From Ilyomonas sp965199845 (GTDB lineage: Bacteria > Bacteroidota > Bacteroidia > Chitinophagales > Chitinophagaceae), in contig CBDATZ010000024.1 of the NCBI GenBank assembly GCA_965199845.1, forward strand, positions 1-64,000: a DNA stretch of 64,000 nt, given 5' to 3'. Shown one piece after another: positions 8,607-18,012 of this stretch. The position numbers and the translations under genes were made by a program. The notes below the pieces were generated by a model, which had not been told where the DNA came from, made no database searches, and saw only the letters and a program-made list of their open reading frames with translations. The first letter of the stretch is position 1, and each line of letters starts with the position of its first letter.

Positions 8607-11024
8607 TTATTCGTTTCGTAAACTATGAACCGGGTTTGTAAAAGCCGTTTTTAATGATTGAATGACAATAAGAATACTTACCAAAACAAAAATAATAACA
8701 GATACAGCTATATAAGGTTCAATGGTTTGCTGAACCCGATACGCATACTGTTGCAACCATTGGTAACTAACTAAGTAAGCAAGCGGGCAGGAAATAAGAA
8801 CCGATACCAATATAAGCCACGAGTAATCTTTTACAAACAGCCAGATAATATTTCGTTCATTGGCACCTAATACTTTTCTAACCGCAATTTCTTTGCTTCG
8901 TTTAGCCAATGTAAAAGCAACCACACCAAATACACCCAAAAAAATAATAATTAAATTCAACACAGTAGCCAGATTGGTTGCTTTTTTCAACTGCATTTCT
9001 GTTGCATACAGATGCGCAAAATTGTCGTCCATAAACGAATACTGGAACGGGGAATTTGGAGTTAACTGTTTCCATTTTGTTTTAATATCGTCCAGCGCTT
9101 CTGTTATGTTTGTTGTATTTAATTTGATGGTAAAATAACGGTATGCAGTTACGTCTTTTGCATTCAAAAAAGCCAGCGGTTGTATTTGTTGCTGAAGACT
9201 TGAATAGTTATAATCTTTTATAACGCCCGCAATGGTAAACTCCGCGTTGTTAAAAGACGGAACTTTTATTTTTCGATTTACCGAGTTGTTTATTGTATAT
9301 CCCAACGCTTTGGCAGCCGATTCATTCAATACAATTTGATTTGGAATATAACCGCCTTTTTGCGCAAAAAATTCACCGCTTAATAACTGTAACTGATAAG
9401 TCGCGGCAAAGTCATTATCTGCAGAAGTTACGGTAATCAGCAAAGGCTTACTTGTTTTTGCATTGTCGGGAAGTATGTCTATCGTGCTGGGCGGTTGCCT
9501 GTCGGGAACTTCAAAAGAAAGAGAAATATTTTTTACCACGGGCAGTTGCTGCAAACCACTTTTAATAGCTTCCATTTTAGCAATGCCAATGCTGTCCCAT
9601 TGCTTGGGCAAAGCAGCTACAACAAGCAAATGTTCACGGTTATAACCAAGGTCTTTATTATATACATAAGAAATTTGTTTTGCAATAATAAGTGCATTGA
9701 TAAATACAATCATTGCTAAAGAGAATTGCAATACCAGTAAGCCTTTGCGAAGCCAAAGACTTCCCGAAATGTTGTTTGTTTTTCCTTTTGATAAAGTAAC
9801 GATATTGGATGAACTCACTATAAAAGCCGGGTAAATACCAGCTATCAAACCAATGCCAATTATAAATAGCAAAAGCATCGCCATTTGCCACGAAGTAATC
9901 TGCCATATTGAAGCGATTTCTGTGTTGAGGATTCCGTTAAATAAAGGTCGCAGCAACTGGTATAAACCAACAGATAATAAGGTTGCGATAAAAGTAAGAA
10001 TTACCGATTCTGTTATGAATTGAAAAATCAGTTGCCAGCGTGCGCTGCCAAATACTTTGCGCAAGCCAATTTCTTTTAGCCGGTACGATGAGGTGCCGAT
10101 ACTGATATTTACAAAATTGATGATTGCCATAAGTAAAATAAACAAAGCAATGGTGCTTAAGATGTTTATCATTCTGTCAACCGCGCCGTTGTTGGCTTTC
10201 AGGTAATAATCCTGCAGAGGCAGCAGCGTAACTGTAAGATTTTTTTGTACATTTTCCGTTGTGTATTTGGCTAAAATGGTTTTTATTGGCTGCGTTAAAG
10301 AAGCCGTTGTAATTCCTTTTTTTAATTTGATAAAACCAATTTCGTTTGCCGATTTCCAGTCTTCTGCCGGGTCGGATGTTCCGCTGAAATACTGGCTTCC
10401 GATGGTTGGTACATATAAGTTGTAATGATCGCTGATATAGTCGGTTACCGAATTGTATGGCACATCTTTCAACACGGCTGAAACAAGATACTGTTGTTCT
10501 ATTCCATTTACGGTTGTTTGCAGGCTAAGGCGCTTGCCAACTGCGTTTGCTGTACCGTATAATTTCTTTGCAAATGCTTCTGTAATTACGGCAGAATTTA
10601 CATTGGTAAAAGCACGATTTTTATCTCCATATAAAAGCGGGAAATTATACATGGAAACCAGCGTTGTATCGGCTATCGCAATATCTTCTTTAAAATGCTG
10701 GTCGCCTGCGTTTACTACGTTTGTAACCGGATTGTACCTGAAATAATTTTCTACCAGGTTTGGATATTCATCGTGCAACGTGCGGGCAAGCGAACCCAAG
10801 GTCGTAACTTCAAGACCCATTTCTTTTACTTTCCAGTTGCTGTTCAGCACATACTGATTTTCTATATCAGCCAGGTTTTGATTTACCTCTTTTTCATGTG
10901 TGATGTAAGCACCAATAAACATGGTTAATGTGATGCCGATGGCAAGACAAATAATATTGATTAACGAAAAGAATGTATGCTTTGTAAGATGGCGGAAAGC
11001 AATGGTTATGTAATTCTTTATCAT
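8607..11024 (-). CDS. MacB/FtsX-like ABC transporter permease
   Basis: 805-residue inner-membrane protein with the Bacteroidota double-permease layout: N-terminal helix (about 19-41) opening the first MacB-type periplasmic domain (about 45-265), three helices (about 280-410) with RLKEIGLRKVFGSARWQLIFQF, a linker helix near 430, a second periplasmic domain (about 450-670), and three final helices with RSKEIAVRKVLGANERNIIW. Such proteins couple an ATPase to conformational change of the periplasmic part and typically export peptides or lipids or carry stress signals. No ATPase or membrane-fusion gene is adjacent. It ends 10 bp from the cmk stop, tail to tail. Related to the two permeases at 60168 and 62633. 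Confidence 0.88.
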   Translation of the reverse strand: MIKNYITIAFRHLTKHTFFSLINIICLAIGITLTMFIGAYITHEKEVNQNLADIENQYVLNSNWKVKEMGLEVTTLGSLARTLHDEYPNLVENYFRYNPVTNVVNAGDQHFKEDIAIADTTLVSMYNFPLLYGDKNRAFTNVNSAVITEAFAKKLYGTANAVGKRLSLQTTVNGIEQQYLVSAVLKDVPYNSVTDYISDHYNLYVPTIGSQYFSGTSDPAEDWKSANEIGFIKLKKGITTASLTQPIKTILAKYTTENVQKNLTVTLLPLQDYYLKANNGAVDRMINILSTIALFILLMAIINFVNISIGTSSYRLKEIGLRKVFGSARWQLIFQFITESVILTFIATLLSVGLYQLLRPLFNGILNTEIASIWQITSWQMAMLLLFIIGIGLIAGIYPAFIVSSSNIVTLSKGKTNNISGSLWLRKGLLVLQFSLAMIVFINALIIAKQISYVYNKDLGYNREHLLVVAALPKQWDSIGIAKMEAIKSGLQQLPVVKNISLSFEVPDRQPPSTIDILPDNAKTSKPLLITVTSADNDFAATYQLQLLSGEFFAQKGGYIPNQIVLNESAAKALGYTINNSVNRKIKVPSFNNAEFTIAGVIKDYNYSSLQQQIQPLAFLNAKDVTAYRYFTIKLNTTNITEALDDIKTKWKQLTPNSPFQYSFMDDNFAHLYATEMQLKKATNLATVLNLIIIFLGVFGVVAFTLAKRSKEIAVRKVLGANERNIIWLFVKDYSWLILVSVLISCPLAYLVSYQWLQQYAYRVQQTIEPYIAVSVIIFVLVSILIVIQSLKTAFTNPVHSLRNE

Positions 11025-11299
11025 GATAGTAAATTTGAAGATTACTTATGAACGTACAAAACCATTCATCACAATGCTGCGGTTACAGGGTTCCTAAACA
11101 AGTAAGATATTTGATTTGATACAACAATATAAATGAGCTTCTTCACATAGTCATTATAATGATAAAAATCGGCGAACCATCACGAAGTAAATTGTAAAAT
11201 ATCATTCGATTTCATTTAATAAACTGTTTTAATTTCTCAGCTTGATGATTTAAAAAACTTATCAATATAAACTTCAAATCAATCATTATTCTGTTCACA
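11025..11299. other. Intergenic region upstream of the permease
   Basis: AT-rich spacer between the permease start and the terminator of the E1 gene. No gene, RNA or repeat recognised. Confidence 0.4.
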
Positions 11300-11335
11300 A
11301 AAACGTCCTGAACATGTACATATCCAGGACGTTTT
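11300..11335 (-). terminator. Rho-independent terminator of the E1 gene
   Basis: 11-bp perfect stem AAAACGTCCTG/CAGGACGTTTT with a 14-nt loop. On the minus strand a run of five T follows. It lies 27 bp past the E1 stop. Confidence 0.8.
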
Positions 11336-11362
11336 ATTGTAAGTATTTATATCAAATTATAT

Positions 11363-13756
11363 TTATTCCTTCATCATGTCTCTAATGGTTTCGATAATAT
11401 CTTCTGCATTGGGTTTACTAAAATAATCACCATCGCTTCCATACGCCGGGCGATGCGCTTTGGCAGTAATGGTTCTTGGCGCCACATCAAGATGTTTATA
11501 ACCGTTTTGTTTTTCCATAACCTGGTTGTACATATACGCGCTGGCACCACCGGGAACATCTTCATCAACAAAGATGATACGATTTGTTTTTTGTAATGAT
11601 TGTACAATGTTATGATGAACATCGAATGGCAATAAAGTTTGCACATCAATCACTTCGCAACTAATTCCTGCCGTTTGCAAACGTTCGGCGGCTTCCATAA
11701 TAATCCGTAATACAGAACCATACGAAACAATGGTTATATCGCTGCCTTCTCTGATTGTTTCCGGCACACCAAGCGGAACTGTAAATTCGTATAAGTTAGA
11801 CGGTATTTTTTCTTTTAAGCGATAACCGTTCAGGCTTTCAATCACAAGTCCCGGATCATTACCACGCAACAATGTATTGTACATACCGGCAGCCTGAGCC
11901 ATATTACGAGGCACGCAAACATACATGCCGCGAAGCGCACTGATAATCATTCCCAGCGGCGAACCGCTATGCCAGACGCCTTCTAAGCGGTGACCGCGTG
12001 TGCGAACGATGAGCGGACAACTCTGCGTGCCTGCCGTGCGGTAATGCAGGCTCGAAACATCATCCGTTAAGGTATTGAGCGTATAAACAAGATAATCTAA
12101 ATATTGAATTTCGGCGATAGGCCGCAAGCCGCGAAACGCAAGTCCGTAACCTTGCCCGATGATTGTATTTTCGCGGATGCCGGTATCGAAGATGCGATGT
12201 TCGCCATACTTTTCCTGCAAGCCGGCAAAGCCTTGGTTTACATCGCCGATTTTACCTACATCTTCACCAAAGGCAAATACAGCATCGTTTTTTTCAAACA
12301 AAGTATCGAAATACGCATTGATTAATTCATAACCGTTTACGGCTTTCGCGCCATCCGGAATAACAGCTTTTATTTCTTCTACTTGTAAAGTGCTTTTTGG
12401 TCCTTCGTTATACAAATAAGAATGATAACGCTTATCGTTTTCTTCTCTGAGTTGTTTATAATATTGAACGATGCCGGCTTTTGTTTCTTCGTTTGTAATC
12501 AGTTCTGTTGCCTGCGCAAGTGTGTGCAAAACATCCCGATGCAACAGATCGCGCCGGCGTTCTAAATTATTGGTTAACTGCTGTATAATTTTAGTTGTAA
12601 CCTCGTTGCCCGGCGTTATGGCTTTTAATAAACCAACCGCTTTGGCAGCTTCTTCTTTTATAGGCGATAAATAGTTTTTCCAGGCATTCTCACGGGCTTC
12701 TTTCACCATTTTACGGGCTTGCGTACGAATGGCTTCCAATTCATCTTCTTCGGCAATACCATTTTCTAAAAGCCACTCTTTAAATTTCTTTACATCGTCC
12801 CATTCTTTTTCCCAGCTTAAGCGCTCGGTTGATTTGTACCGTTCATGACTTCCAGATGTGGAATGACCTTGCGGCTGCGTGAGTTCTTCTACATGAAAGA
12901 CAGCCGGAATATGTGTTTCGCGAATCTTTTTCAACCCGGCTTCAAACGTTTCGCACAATCCTGCATAATCCCAGCCTTTCACACGGTAAATATCAATTCC
13001 ATTTGTATTGTCTTTTTTCTGAAAGCCCTTTAGCGCAGCCGAAATAGAACCTTTTGTGGTTTGATATTTTACCGGAACGGAAATACCATAACCATCATCC
13101 CAGACAAACACAGCCAGCGGAACCTGCAATACGCCGGCCGCATTGATTGTTTCCCAAAACATACCTTCCGAAGTTGACGAATCTCCAATGGTACAAAAGC
13201 AAACTTCGTTACCATTGTTCGATAAATCAGCCATATTTTGCAATAACGGATTTTCGCGAAATACTTTGGAAGCAAAGGCAAAACCCAAAGCGCGTGGCAT
13301 TTGCCCGGCAGTTGGCGAAATATCGGCAGATATATTTTTACTGTTTACTAACGGAAGCCAGTTTCCATCTTTATCAACGTTCGGTGTGGAAAAATGACCA
13401 ACCATTTGCCTGCCTGCACTCGAAGGTTCGCGCACTGCATCGGCATCGGCATATAATTGTGCAAAAAACTGTTCTAACGTTAACAGGCCAGACGATAACA
13501 TAAAAGTTTGATCGCGGTAATAACCAGATCTGAAATCGCCGGGCTGAAAAAACTTCGACATGGCGGTTTGCGCTACTTCTTTGCCATCGCTGAATACACC
13601 AAACTTGGCTTTTCCGGTCAGCACTTCTCTCCTTCCCATCAGGCTGGCTTCGCGGCTAACAATACACTTCGTATAATCACTTATCACTTCTGTGCGGAAT
13701 GCTTCGTAAGATAGCATGGCTTCTTGTTCAGTGGAAACGGTCAATGTATTTTCCAT
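11363..13756 (-). CDS. Fused alpha/beta E1 subunit of a 2-oxoacid dehydrogenase complex
   Basis: About 797 residues from the ATG at 13756 (MENTLTV). The first half is an E1-alpha thiamine diphosphate domain with SADISPTAGQMPRALG and the cofactor motif IGDSSTSEGMFWE, ending in DDGYGISVP. The second half from about 460 is an E1-beta transketolase-like domain (NAYFDTLFEKNDAVFAFGEDVG, GLRPIAEIQYLDY, IVRTRGHRLEGVWHSGSP) plus the C-terminal transketolase domain (VIDVQTLLPFD). The enzyme decarboxylates pyruvate or branched-chain 2-oxoacids and acylates the lipoyl arm of E2. Alpha/beta fusion is common in Bacteroidota; the substrate cannot be fixed from sequence alone. E2 and E3 are not nearby. A promoter outside the gene and a terminator at 11300 make it monocistronic. 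Confidence 0.9.
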   Translation of the reverse strand: MENTLTVSTEQEAMLSYEAFRTEVISDYTKCIVSREASLMGRREVLTGKAKFGVFSDGKEVAQTAMSKFFQPGDFRSGYYRDQTFMLSSGLLTLEQFFAQLYADADAVREPSSAGRQMVGHFSTPNVDKDGNWLPLVNSKNISADISPTAGQMPRALGFAFASKVFRENPLLQNMADLSNNGNEVCFCTIGDSSTSEGMFWETINAAGVLQVPLAVFVWDDGYGISVPVKYQTTKGSISAALKGFQKKDNTNGIDIYRVKGWDYAGLCETFEAGLKKIRETHIPAVFHVEELTQPQGHSTSGSHERYKSTERLSWEKEWDDVKKFKEWLLENGIAEEDELEAIRTQARKMVKEARENAWKNYLSPIKEEAAKAVGLLKAITPGNEVTTKIIQQLTNNLERRRDLLHRDVLHTLAQATELITNEETKAGIVQYYKQLREENDKRYHSYLYNEGPKSTLQVEEIKAVIPDGAKAVNGYELINAYFDTLFEKNDAVFAFGEDVGKIGDVNQGFAGLQEKYGEHRIFDTGIRENTIIGQGYGLAFRGLRPIAEIQYLDYLVYTLNTLTDDVSSLHYRTAGTQSCPLIVRTRGHRLEGVWHSGSPLGMIISALRGMYVCVPRNMAQAAGMYNTLLRGNDPGLVIESLNGYRLKEKIPSNLYEFTVPLGVPETIREGSDITIVSYGSVLRIIMEAAERLQTAGISCEVIDVQTLLPFDVHHNIVQSLQKTNRIIFVDEDVPGGASAYMYNQVMEKQNGYKHLDVAPRTITAKAHRPAYGSDGDYFSKPNAEDIIETIRDMMKE

Positions 13757-13899
13757 ATGCCAAAAGTATTTGTTTACAGACAAACGCTTGTTTGTAGAAA
13801 TCGTTAGAAGAATAAAGATAAAAATGAAATGATTACGGTGATAAAAACATTGCTTTTATTATAAACAGCACGTGTATAAAATATTGAACCGTATAGATT

Positions 13900-13930
13900 A
13901 TTGCCAAAATTGATGCACCTGCTATATTTG
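13900..13930 (+). promoter_or_regulatory. Bacteroidota-type promoter of plsC
   Basis: ATTG (13900-13903), a 19-bp spacer, then TATATTTG (13923-13930), a close match to the TTTG-N19-TAnnTTTG consensus. The GTG start of plsC follows about 35 bp downstream. Confidence 0.6.
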
Positions 13931-13964
13931 TTCTTGTTTTGCTTTATAATAAAATCTCGTTTGT

Positions 13965-14723
13965 GTGAGCCGACAACGTTATAGTTTATTTCAAGAAGTT
14001 TTTGGAAGAATATGGGCTGTGTATGCATTGCTCCTGTTTGTGGCTTCGATGCTGATTGCCTTGTTTTTTTATCTGCCTTGTTACCTGATAAAAGAACCCG
14101 GAGCGGCGCGTTGGCATCGTAAAGTTTCTATTGTTTGGATGACGTTTTATCTGAACCTGATTGGTTGCCCGTTACGCGTAACAGGCAAAGAGAATTTTAC
14201 GAATGGAGAAAATTATATTATTGTGTGTAATCATAACAGCTTAATGGATGTGCCGGTTACAACACCGTTTATGCCGAATGCAAACAAAACGATTGCAAAA
14301 AAAACGTTTGCTTATTTTCCCATATTTGGCTGGATATATAGTTTGGGCGCCATATTAGTTGACAGAAAAAATAATGAAAGCCGCAAACAAAGTTATAACC
14401 GCATGAAAGCCGTGCTGGGCTTAGGTTTGGATATGGTGATTTATCCAGAAGGAACGCGTAACAAAACAGATCAGCCATTGGGCACTTTTCACGATGGCGC
14501 GTTCCGCTTGGCGAAAGATTGCAACAAGCCGGTTATGCCAACTTTATTGTTTAATACAAAAAAAGTATTGCCAGCCTCAAAGCCTTTTTTTATGCTGCCG
14601 CATAAATTATATATGCACTTTCTGCCGCCGGTTTCACCGGACGATTTATCTATTGCTGAATTGAAGGATAACGTGTTTCAGCAAATGTGGAAATATTATG
14701 AAGAGAACGAAGGGAAATTATGA
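13965..14723 (+). CDS. plsC: 1-acyl-sn-glycerol-3-phosphate acyltransferase
   Basis: 252 residues, GTG start at 13965. Hydrophobic N-terminal segment (about 17-43) anchors it to the inner membrane. Acyltransferase block I is NHNSLMD with catalytic H90 and D95 (HX4D); block III is YPEGTRNKTD (PEGTRN at 161-166); block IV lies around KPVMPTLLF. The enzyme adds the second acyl chain to lysophosphatidic acid to give phosphatidic acid, the precursor of membrane phospholipids. Normal length. It runs convergently with the CoA-transferase genes, with a complementary repeat pair between them. Confidence 0.92.
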   Translation: MSRQRYSLFQEVFGRIWAVYALLLFVASMLIALFFYLPCYLIKEPGAARWHRKVSIVWMTFYLNLIGCPLRVTGKENFTNGENYIIVCNHNSLMDVPVTTPFMPNANKTIAKKTFAYFPIFGWIYSLGAILVDRKNNESRKQSYNRMKAVLGLGLDMVIYPEGTRNKTDQPLGTFHDGAFRLAKDCNKPVMPTLLFNTKKVLPASKPFFMLPHKLYMHFLPPVSPDDLSIAELKDNVFQQMWKYYEENEGKL

Positions 14724-14750
14724 ATGATGAGTTATGAATTATGAATTATA

Positions 14751-14866
14751 AATTGCGATTGATGATTTGTGAAATCAAGGTTGATTATTTCCAAATTCAT
14801 TTGATGAATATGAAAATAGTATAAGCACAATCACAATTCATCAATCACAAATCATCAATCACAATT
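14751..14866. repeat. AT-rich inverted repeat between plsC and the CoA-transferase genes
   Basis: Arms 14751-14772 and 14845-14866 are complementary with one mismatch over 22 bp (core GATTGATGATTTGTGA). The right arm overlaps the last codons of scoB. The loop also holds ATGAATTATGAATTATAAAT-like repeats. Placed between convergent genes, it could act as a shared transcription end. Confidence 0.6.
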
Positions 14867-15515
14867 TCATTTCCGGCACTTCATCGGGTGCGACCAATTT
14901 ACCTGCGGTTTTACTTTTAATTTCTTCTACGCTTACGCCGGGCGCACGCTCCAGCAATAAAAAACCGGCTGTTGTAATTTGCAAAACAGCTAACTCGGTA
15001 ACAATTTTTTTTACGCAGGCAATTCCGGTTAACGGTAACGTACAATGCGGCAATAATTTGCTTTCGCCTTTTGGATTGGTGTGCTGCATAGCAACAATAA
15101 TGTTCTTAGCACTGGCAACCAAATCCATCGCGCCGCCCATTCCTTTTACCATTTTACCGGGAATTTTCCAGTTGGCAATATCGCCGGTTTCGCTCACTTC
15201 CATCGCGCCGAGAACCGTCAAATCAATTTTACCGGCGCGTATCATTCCAAAGCTTTCAACACTGTCAAAAAAAGCGGCGCCGGGCAAAACGGTTACGGTT
15301 TCTTTACCGGCATTAATTAAGTCAGCATCAATTTCTTGTTCTGTCGGGTAAGCGCCGGTTCCGAGAATACCGTTTTCGCTTTGCAAAATTACCATCATTC
15401 CCTGCGGAATATAATTTGCCACCAGCGTGGGAATACCAATACCGAGATTTACATACATTCCGTCTTCCAGTTCCTGTGCAATTCGTTTGGCAATACCGTA
15501 TTTATCGAGAGACAT
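14859..15515 (-). CDS. scoB: 3-oxoacid CoA-transferase, subunit B
   Basis: 218-residue family I CoA-transferase subunit. The catalytic Glu that carries the thioester is E47 in LQSENG. Other family stretches: NLGIGIPTLV, GAMEVSETGDIANW, KGMGGAMDLVASAKN and LPLTGIACV. With subunit A it moves CoA from succinyl-CoA (or acetyl-CoA) to acetoacetate or similar acids, in ketone-body or short-chain acid metabolism. It lies 83 bp downstream of subunit A on the same strand, with a TAGTAAG-type low-complexity spacer between them. Substrate choice cannot be set from sequence. Confidence 0.92.
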   Translation of the reverse strand: MSLDKYGIAKRIAQELEDGMYVNLGIGIPTLVANYIPQGMMVILQSENGILGTGAYPTEQEIDADLINAGKETVTVLPGAAFFDSVESFGMIRAGKIDLTVLGAMEVSETGDIANWKIPGKMVKGMGGAMDLVASAKNIIVAMQHTNPKGESKLLPHCTLPLTGIACVKKIVTELAVLQITTAGFLLLERAPGVSVEEIKSKTAGKLVAPDEVPEMKL

Positions 15516-15598
15516 TTTGTTTGTATTATGTAGTAAGTAATAAGTAGTAAGACGAGAACAGTGTTGATAGTTAAAAGTCGACTGTTAACTGTCGGCGA

Positions 15599-16291
15599 TC
15601 AAAGTTTTATTGTTCTTTTCTCAATTCGTTTTTCGTAGTTTTTTCCCTGGAAAATGCGATGCACGTAAACACCGGCAACGTGCACATCATCCGGTTCGAT
15701 TTCGCCGGGCTTTACCAGTTCTTCAACTTCGGCAATGGTAATATTTCCGGCTTTTGCCATGGCGACCGAAAAATTGCGGGTTGTTTTACGAAAAACAAGA
15801 TTTCCCATCGTGTCGCCTTTCCAGGCTTTTACCAAAGCAAAATCTGCCTGAAGCGCATGTTCCATCAAATACTGTTTACCGTTAAACTCACGTTCTTCTT
15901 TGCCTTCGGCGATTTCGGTTCCATAACCGGCTGGCGTATAAAAAGCAGGAATACCAAGCGCTGCCATGTGTATGCGCGTTGCCAATGTTCCCTGCGGAAC
16001 CAAATCAACTTCTAATTCATTTGATAACAATTGCCTTTCAAATTCAGCATTTTCGCCAACGTAGCTGCTTATCATTTTTTTGATTTGTTTCGTTTGCAAC
16101 AACAATCCCAAACCAAAATCATCAACACCGGCGTTGTTGGAAATGCACGTAAGATTTTTTACACCGCGTTCTTTAAGAGCCGCAATACAAGTTTCAGGAA
16201 TTCCACATAAACCAAAACCGCCAAGCATTAACGTAGCGCCGTCTTGTATATCGGAAATGGCAGCAAAAGCATCATTATATACTTTGTTCAT
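15599..16291 (-). CDS. scoA: 3-oxoacid CoA-transferase, subunit A
   Basis: 230 residues from the ATG at 16291 (MNKVYND); a longer reading frame upstream (to 16489) has no CoA-transferase character and is rejected. The glycine motif GGFGLCGIPE lies at residues 24-33. Other family features are NNAGVDDFGLG, SSYVGENAEFE, TPAGYGTEIAEG, and KAWKGDTMGNLVFRKTTRNF. It is the partner of subunit B downstream; the two form an A2B2 enzyme. Order A then B is the normal operon order. Confidence 0.93.
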   Translation of the reverse strand: MNKVYNDAFAAISDIQDGATLMLGGFGLCGIPETCIAALKERGVKNLTCISNNAGVDDFGLGLLLQTKQIKKMISSYVGENAEFERQLLSNELEVDLVPQGTLATRIHMAALGIPAFYTPAGYGTEIAEGKEEREFNGKQYLMEHALQADFALVKAWKGDTMGNLVFRKTTRNFSVAMAKAGNITIAEVEELVKPGEIEPDDVHVAGVYVHRIFQGKNYEKRIEKRTIKL

Positions 16292-16502
16292 AAAAGCAAG
16301 AGTTATATTAATCGTCAGTTGTAAAAGTAAAAGATTGATGGAAAAGACAAGTTTATTTTGTTTTGAAAACATTCTCGTAAAACATCTTTTGTGGCAGGCA
16401 ACCAACATAATATAATTTTTACAAAAACCATAACAGGAAATTATCGTTACTATTTTATCTCTTATCGTATCAACAATACAAAATCTCATTATTTTTACCG
16501 AA

Positions 16503-17141
16503 GTGCATTTTCCATTTATATATCGTTGGTTTACGGCGTTCTGCCTGTTTTTTTTGGTGACGAAATCGCACGCCCAAAATGGTCATGGTAATAACGATAC
16601 CATTAAAGTAGACGCTTGTATTGAAGCCAACGGCGATACCATTCCTTGTTCCTGGCTTCCTACGGTGTATTTATTTACAAAAGAATCGAAAGAAGGCAAA
16701 CGTGCCCGGCTTGAATGGACGCGGTTGCGAAACGCGGTTTATGTTACATATCCGTACGCAATTGCTGCCAGTAAAGTAATGAATGAAATAAACGCGCAGC
16801 TTGTAAATGTGACGGACAGAAAGAAACGGAAAGACATTATCCGCTCGCGCGAAAAAGATTTGAAAAAGCAATTTGCTGATAAACTAACGCAGCTTTCGGT
16901 TTACCAGGGAAAAGTGTTGATGAAACTGATTTACCGGCAAACCGGCAATAATTGTTACGAAATTATCCAGGAATACAAAGGTGGTTTTTCTGCCGGCTTC
17001 TGGCAAACCGTTGCAGTTGTAGTTGGCAGCAACCTAAAGCAACAATACGATCCGCAGGGAACCGACCGCGCTATGGAATCTATTGTTCAGGATGTGGAGC
17101 GCATGTATGGCGTTCGCCGCCAGGCAATGATTGCTCCATAA
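16503..17141 (+). CDS. Secreted DUF4294 protein
   Basis: 212 residues, GTG start. An N-terminal signal peptide with a hydrophobic core (FTAFCLFFLVT) probably is cleaved after SHA, leaving a mature protein starting QNGHGN. The body matches what I know of DUF4294, a family restricted to Bacteroidota: DGDTIPC-like opening (NGDTIPCSWLP), a central YPYAIAASKVMNEIN, and a Lys/Arg-rich segment with LSVYQGKVLMKLIYRQTG. It is most likely periplasmic. Its function is unknown; the family is often found near envelope genes. It is divergent from the CoA-transferase operon. Confidence 0.78.
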   Translation: MHFPFIYRWFTAFCLFFLVTKSHAQNGHGNNDTIKVDACIEANGDTIPCSWLPTVYLFTKESKEGKRARLEWTRLRNAVYVTYPYAIAASKVMNEINAQLVNVTDRKKRKDIIRSREKDLKKQFADKLTQLSVYQGKVLMKLIYRQTGNNCYEIIQEYKGGFSAGFWQTVAVVVGSNLKQQYDPQGTDRAMESIVQDVERMYGVRRQAMIAP

Positions 17142-17231
17142 TCTTTCTTATTTTATTTCTCAATCATTAATTATTGTCTAATTATTTGATTGCTGTTTTT
17201 ACTCCGGCTCATCCTTTTATTTTTGCACTGT

Positions 17232-17960
17232 ATGAAGGTAGATATCTTAGCTTTCGGAGTTCATCCGGATGATTTGGAACTGGGTTGCGGCGGAACCATT
17301 TTAGCCGCCATAGCAGAAGGAAAAAAAGTAGCCGTTGTTGATTTGACGCGCGGCGAACTGGGCACGCGCGGTTCAGCCGAAATTCGTACCCGCGAAGCTA
17401 TGGAAGCTGCAAAAATATTAGGCGTTGAGGCGCGTGAAAATTTGGATATGCGCGATGTATTTTTTGAAAACAATGAAGAAAATATTCGTAAAATCATTGT
17501 TTCAATCCGCAAATATCAACCGCAGGTTGTATTGTGCAGCGCGCCGGAAGACCGGCATCCCGACCATGGGAGAAGCGCCAAACTTATTTCTGATGCGGCT
17601 TTTCTTTCCGGTTTACGAAGAATTGAAACGACGCTTGATGGCGAACCGCAGCAAAGCTGGCGACCGGCAAATGTGTTTCATTATATTCAGGACCGTTATC
17701 TGAAGCCTGATTTTGTGTATGATATTTCAGATCATTTTGAGCAGAAGCTGAAAGCGGTTCTTTGTTACACCACACAATTTAACACAACTGATTTGCGCGA
17801 ACCGGCAACGTATATCTCGAATCCTGATTTTTTAGACGTTATCAAAGCACGTGCGCTTATGTTTGGTAAGCGAATTGGAGTTACATTTGCAGAAGGATAC
17901 ATTACGCATAAAATGATTGGCATTACAAGCTTCGACAATATCATTCAAAACGTTACATAA
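17232..17960 (+). CDS. bshB1: Bacillithiol biosynthesis deacetylase BshB1
   Basis: 242 residues from the ATG at 17232 (MKVDILAFGVHPDD); the codons upstream to 17190 lack support. A PIG-L/LmbE-type zinc deacetylase: HPDD at 11-14 and HPDH at 109-112 provide the zinc ligands and catalytic Asp. LTRGELGTRGSAEIR is diagnostic of the BshB1 branch. It removes the acetyl group from GlcNAc-malate to give GlcN-malate, the second step of bacillithiol, a low-molecular-weight thiol used by many Bacteroidota in place of glutathione. A -7-like TATTTTTG ends 6 nt before the ATG, suggesting a very short leader. Confidence 0.93.
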   Translation: MKVDILAFGVHPDDLELGCGGTILAAIAEGKKVAVVDLTRGELGTRGSAEIRTREAMEAAKILGVEARENLDMRDVFFENNEENIRKIIVSIRKYQPQVVLCSAPEDRHPDHGRSAKLISDAAFLSGLRRIETTLDGEPQQSWRPANVFHYIQDRYLKPDFVYDISDHFEQKLKAVLCYTTQFNTTDLREPATYISNPDFLDVIKARALMFGKRIGVTFAEGYITHKMIGITSFDNIIQNVT

Positions 17961-18012
17961 CTTTTATTTACCATCAATATTTATTTACCACCAGCTACAG
18001 AACAAATTCAGA

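Noticed and set aside
15599..16489. Long N-terminal extension of CoA-transferase subunit A
   Set aside because: The extra 66 residues have no CoA-transferase character and the conserved opening MNKVYND begins at 16291.
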